A DNA stretch of 64,000 nucleotides, taken from contig NC_013947.1 of NCBI RefSeq assembly GCF_000024545.1, positions 1,922,001-1,986,000 on the forward strand. Direction: 5' to 3'. The notes under the pieces are model-generated. The model was not told where the DNA came from and ran no database searches. It worked only from the letters and a program-made list of their open reading frames with translations. Positions within the stretch are counted from its first letter, which is position 1, and each line of letters starts with the position of its first letter. The position numbers were made by a program, and so were the translations under genes. Positions 61,419 to 64,000 of this stretch are shown here, piece after piece. This stretch comes from Stackebrandtia nassauensis DSM 44728. Its GTDB lineage: Bacteria > Actinomycetota > Actinomycetes > Mycobacteriales > Micromonosporaceae.

Positions 61419-63026
61419 ATGGCTCAAATCGTGCTCGGTCCGATGCTGCGTCGGGTCGACGAATCCACCGCCGCGGTGTGGGTGGAGACCGACTCTCCCT
61501 GCCGCGTGGGGGTTCTGGACGCCAGCGCGGCCACCTTCACCGTGCACGGCCACCACTACGCGCTGGTGGAGGTCTCCGGCCTGGCGCCCGGCAGCGTCAC
61601 GCCCTACACCGTGACCCTGGACGGCCGCACGGCCTGGCCCGAAGCCGACAGCGAATTCCCGCCCCCCGTCATCCGCACCGTCAACCCCGACGGCGACCAC
61701 CGGCTGGTGCTGGGTTCGTGCCGGGTCAGCGCCGACGAGCAGTACGGGGACGCCAGGTTCGGCGTCGACATGCTGGCGGCCTTCGCCCACCAGCTCGCCG
61801 CCGACGGTGACGGCACCCGGCCGGACGCGCTGTTGATGCTCGGCGACCAGGTCTACGCCGACATTCCCCCCGAAGAGGTGCGTCAGTTCATCCGGGACCG
61901 CCGCGACGTGAGTGTCCCGCCGGGCGAGGAGATCGCCGACTTCGAGGAGTACGCCGAGCTGTACCGGCAGTCCTGGGCCCAACCGGCCGTGCGCTGGTTG
62001 CTGTCGACGGTGCCGATGCTGGCCATCTTCGACGACCACGACCTGCGCGACGACTGGAACACCTCGATGGCGTGGCGCGACACCATGCTGAAGCAGCCCT
62101 GGTGGAAGCGCCGGGTGATCGCGGGGCTGGGGAGCTACTGGATCTACCAGCACCTGGGCAACATGTCGCCGAAGGACCGGGCCGAGGACCCGTTGTTCGC
62201 GGCGCTGCGCGAGTCGGACGGGGACGGCGCCGCGGCGCTGGACGAGTTCGCCTGGCGGGCCTGGGAGGACTCGACCTCGGTGCGGTGGAGTTTCCAGCAG
62301 GAGTTCGGCGGTACCCGGCTGATCATGCTGGACTCGCGGTGCGCCCGGGACCTGACGCCGCGCAAACGCCGCATCGTGGACGAACCGGAGTGGGACTGGT
62401 TCCGGGAACAGGCCACCGCCGAGTGCGACCAGCTGCTGATCGCGTCGTCGGTGCCGGTGCTGCTGCCCACCGGACTGCACTATGTGGAGTCGTGGAACGA
62501 GGCGGTGTGCGACGGCGTGTGGGGCAAGACCTTCGCCAAACTGGCCGAGAAGATCCGCCAGACCATCGACCTGGAGCACTGGGGCGCGTTTCGGGAGAGC
62601 TTCCAGCGGATGTCGTTCCTGATCATGGAACGGGTGCGCGGCAACTGGGGCAAGGCACCGGCGGCGGTGGTCTTCCTGTCGGGCGACGTGCACTACTCCT
62701 ATCTCGCCAAGGCGCGCATCAGGAGTGCCCGGGGCATGGTGCACCAGGTGACCTGCTCGGCGATCCGGCACCCGCTGCCCCGGCTGCTGCGGTGGGCCAA
62801 TGTGGTGGGTTCGGTGCGGGTGGCCGGGATCTTCGGTTACCTGCTGGCCCGGCTGGCGCGGGTGCACCGCACACCGTTCAGCTGGCGGATGAACCGGGGG
62901 CCGTGGTTCGACAACGCCCTGGCCACCGTGGACCTGTCCGGCCGCAAGACGAGGGCCCGCTGGCACACCGCCAGCGTCGCGGAGCCGAAGCGGCTGCGGG
63001 AACTGGGCAGCGCCGAACTGAGCTGA
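61419..63026 (+). CDS. PhoD-like metallophosphatase family protein
   Basis: The 535-residue protein has an N-terminal beta domain (about 1-95) and a metallophosphatase domain with [36 protein letters not shown] and [14 protein letters not shown], the metal-ligand motifs. There is no signal peptide at ATG 61419, so it is probably cytoplasmic, unlike PhoD itself, which is Tat-exported. GGGAG precedes the start. Confidence 0.85.
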   Translation: MAQIVLGPMLRRVDESTAAVWVETDSPCRVGVLDASAATFTVHGHHYALVEVSGLAPGSVTPYTVTLDGRTAWPEADSEFPPPVIRTVNPDGDHRLVLGSCRVSADEQYGDARFGVDMLAAFAHQLAADGDGTRPDALLMLGDQVYADIPPEEVRQFIRDRRDVSVPPGEEIADFEEYAELYRQSWAQPAVRWLLSTVPMLAIFDDHDLRDDWNTSMAWRDTMLKQPWWKRRVIAGLGSYWIYQHLGNMSPKDRAEDPLFAALRESDGDGAAALDEFAWRAWEDSTSVRWSFQQEFGGTRLIMLDSRCARDLTPRKRRIVDEPEWDWFREQATAECDQLLIASSVPVLLPTGLHYVESWNEAVCDGVWGKTFAKLAEKIRQTIDLEHWGAFRESFQRMSFLIMERVRGNWGKAPAAVVFLSGDVHYSYLAKARIRSARGMVHQVTCSAIRHPLPRLLRWANVVGSVRVAGIFGYLLARLARVHRTPFSWRMNRGPWFDNALATVDLSGRKTRARWHTASVAEPKRLRELGSAELS

Positions 63027-63146
63027 CCGCGCGAGCGGGCCGCGGACTCTTACCGACGCCGACGATTCGGCGACATCGGAAGTTATGGGCAATTCATGTA
63101 AATGAATGATTGTGTTGGCTGATCCTCAACGCCCCCAGGAGGAAAA

Positions 63147-63806
63147 ATGCCCGGCACTGCCCGCCTGCCCCGAAGAATCCTCATTGGATTTATGGTGTCC
63201 GTGTTCGTCTTCGCCGCTTTGGCCATCGCCTGGCCCTCGCCCGCCGCGGCGATTCCCGCGAACATCCCGTCCAAATCCGTCATCCAGTCCGAGCTCAACG
63301 GCCTCTCCGTCGCCAGCGAGGGCTCCATGACCGGATACTCGCGCGACAAGTTCCCACATTGGGTGACCATCTCGGGCAGTTGCAATGCCCGCGAGACGAT
63401 CCTCAAACGCGACGCCGACTACGTGACCGTCGGTTCGGACTGCTACCCGACCTCGGGCAAGTGGTACAGCCAGTGGGACGGCGTCGTCAAGACCGTCGCC
63501 TCGGAGGTCTCCATCGACCACCAGGTCCCGTTGGCCGAGGCGTGGCGTTCGGGAGCCAGCTCCTGGACCACCGCCAAGCGGCAGGACTTCGCCAACGACG
63601 TCGTCGGCACCGAGCTCATCGCCGTCACCGCGACCGTGAACAGTTCCAAAGGGGACAAGGACCCCTCCGCGTGGAAACCGCCGCGCACCGGCGCCTACTG
63701 CCTGTACGCCAAGATGTGGATCCACGCGAAGCACAAATGGGGACTGAAGCTCCAGTCCGCGGAGAAGACCGCGCTGCAGTCGATGCTCAACACCTGCTCC
63801 TACTGA
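63147..63806 (+). CDS. secreted HNH-type nuclease (DUF1524 family)
   Basis: The 219-residue protein has a signal peptide (RRILIGFMVSVFVFAALAIAWPSPAAA, cleavage near residue 36), two to three Cys pairs and the nuclease motif VSIDHQVPLAEAWRSGASSWT with the His, plus WKPPRTGAYC near the end. This is the GmrSD/HNH secreted nuclease family of actinobacteria, likely for nutrient use of outside DNA. AGGAGGAAAA precedes the ATG. The 120-bp gap before it has TTCAT-GTAA-ATGAA, a small inverted repeat. Confidence 0.85.
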   Translation: MPGTARLPRRILIGFMVSVFVFAALAIAWPSPAAAIPANIPSKSVIQSELNGLSVASEGSMTGYSRDKFPHWVTISGSCNARETILKRDADYVTVGSDCYPTSGKWYSQWDGVVKTVASEVSIDHQVPLAEAWRSGASSWTTAKRQDFANDVVGTELIAVTATVNSSKGDKDPSAWKPPRTGAYCLYAKMWIHAKHKWGLKLQSAEKTALQSMLNTCSY

Positions 63807-63824
63807 GCCCCGCAACGAGAGGCC

Positions 63825-63855
63825 GTGGGCGGCGTGCCCCAAACACGCCGCCCAC
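63825..63855. terminator. bidirectional terminator
   Basis: A perfect 12-bp stem (63825-63836 with 63844-63855) with loop CCCCAAA lies between the secreted nuclease gene and the convergent gene ending at 63871. Confidence 0.75.
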
Positions 63856-63870
63856 GACCGTGGTGAGGGT

Positions 63871-64000
63871 TTAATGATGGTGCCCGTGCCCGCCCTTGTG
63901 GACGACAGGCTCACAGCTGCCGGGCGTCACGTCGAAGCGGCACAACAGGATGATGCGCTCCGCCTTGCCCAGCGACTCCGGTAGCCGGAAGACACCCAGG
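63871..64000 (-). CDS. 3' end of a gene running off the window, His-rich tail
   Basis: The visible 42 codons on the minus strand encode LGVFRLPESLGKAERIILLC, RFDVTPGSCEPVVHKG and GHGHHH, then TAA at 63871-63873. The clustered His at the end could bind metal. The start is beyond the right edge, so the length and family cannot be told. Confidence 0.6.
   Translation of the reverse strand, partial: LGVFRLPESLGKAERIILLCRFDVTPGSCEPVVHKGGHGHHH

Overview
The window is very GC-rich, strongly C/G-biased at third codon positions, and uses GTG and TTG starts freely. It carries mtrAB-lpqB, a long-form ribosome hibernation factor, furA-katG, a DUF2550 gene beside atpC, clpS-DUF2017, and smpB next to ssrA. 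This is a chromosomal segment of a mycelial-type actinobacterium. The gene set and the LnrS-like absence of any phage or plasmid functions fit Glycomycetales/Micromonosporales; a Stackebrandtia-like genome is my best guess, but no species call is proven by the sequence. No tRNA, rRNA, CRISPR array, transposase or integrase was found.

Layout. 1-4.5 kb: two secreted cell-wall hydrolases with peptidoglycan-binding repeats (M74 endopeptidase, GH75 chitosanase), an acetyltransferase, and a Tat-exported beta-propeller-like protein. 4.5-8.7 kb: a histidine phosphatase, then atpC (epsilon subunit) without its atpD partner, DUF2550, a drug-type ABC exporter and PduO-type cobalamin adenosyltransferase. 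8.7-10.9 kb: 3-hydroxybutyryl-CoA dehydrogenase and a cytochrome P450 behind a striking nested palindrome. 10.9-16 kb: a tightly overlapped leftward operon (membrane protein, DUF4129, DUF4350, MoxR, DUF58). 16.1-20.2 kb: divergent mtrA-mtrB-lpqB. 20.2-28 kb: comF-like, hpf, a PP2C/GNAT cluster, secA.

28-34.8 kb: two small actinobacterial proteins, a membrane protein, P5C dehydrogenase, tryptophan 2,3-dioxygenase, a receptor-type Ser/Thr kinase and a PadR regulator. 34.9-40.1 kb: prfB, ftsE-ftsX, an M23 murein hydrolase with coiled coil, smpB and ssrA (tmRNA). These join release, rescue and division-linked wall hydrolysis, and several start codons in this block sit 6-8 nt behind a TAnnnT box (probable leaderless mRNAs). 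40.1-48.5 kb: DUF2017-clpS, an Lrp/EamA exporter pair, a large SARP/NB-ARC/TPR regulator, an unrecognised 484-residue protein, and a LysR regulator with a palindrome over its own start.

48.5-64 kb: cupin, furA-katG, a tandem pair of paralogous multi-TM proteins of unknown function, a NarL-type two-component system divergent from an ABC/FtsX exporter, an HTH regulator divergent from an erythromycin-esterase-family gene, a chloramphenicol-phosphotransferase-like gene, a PhoD-like phosphatase, a secreted HNH-type nuclease, and the 3' end of one more leftward gene at the right edge. Intergenic gaps are all under 300 bases. Many end in perfect hairpins, which I list as terminators.
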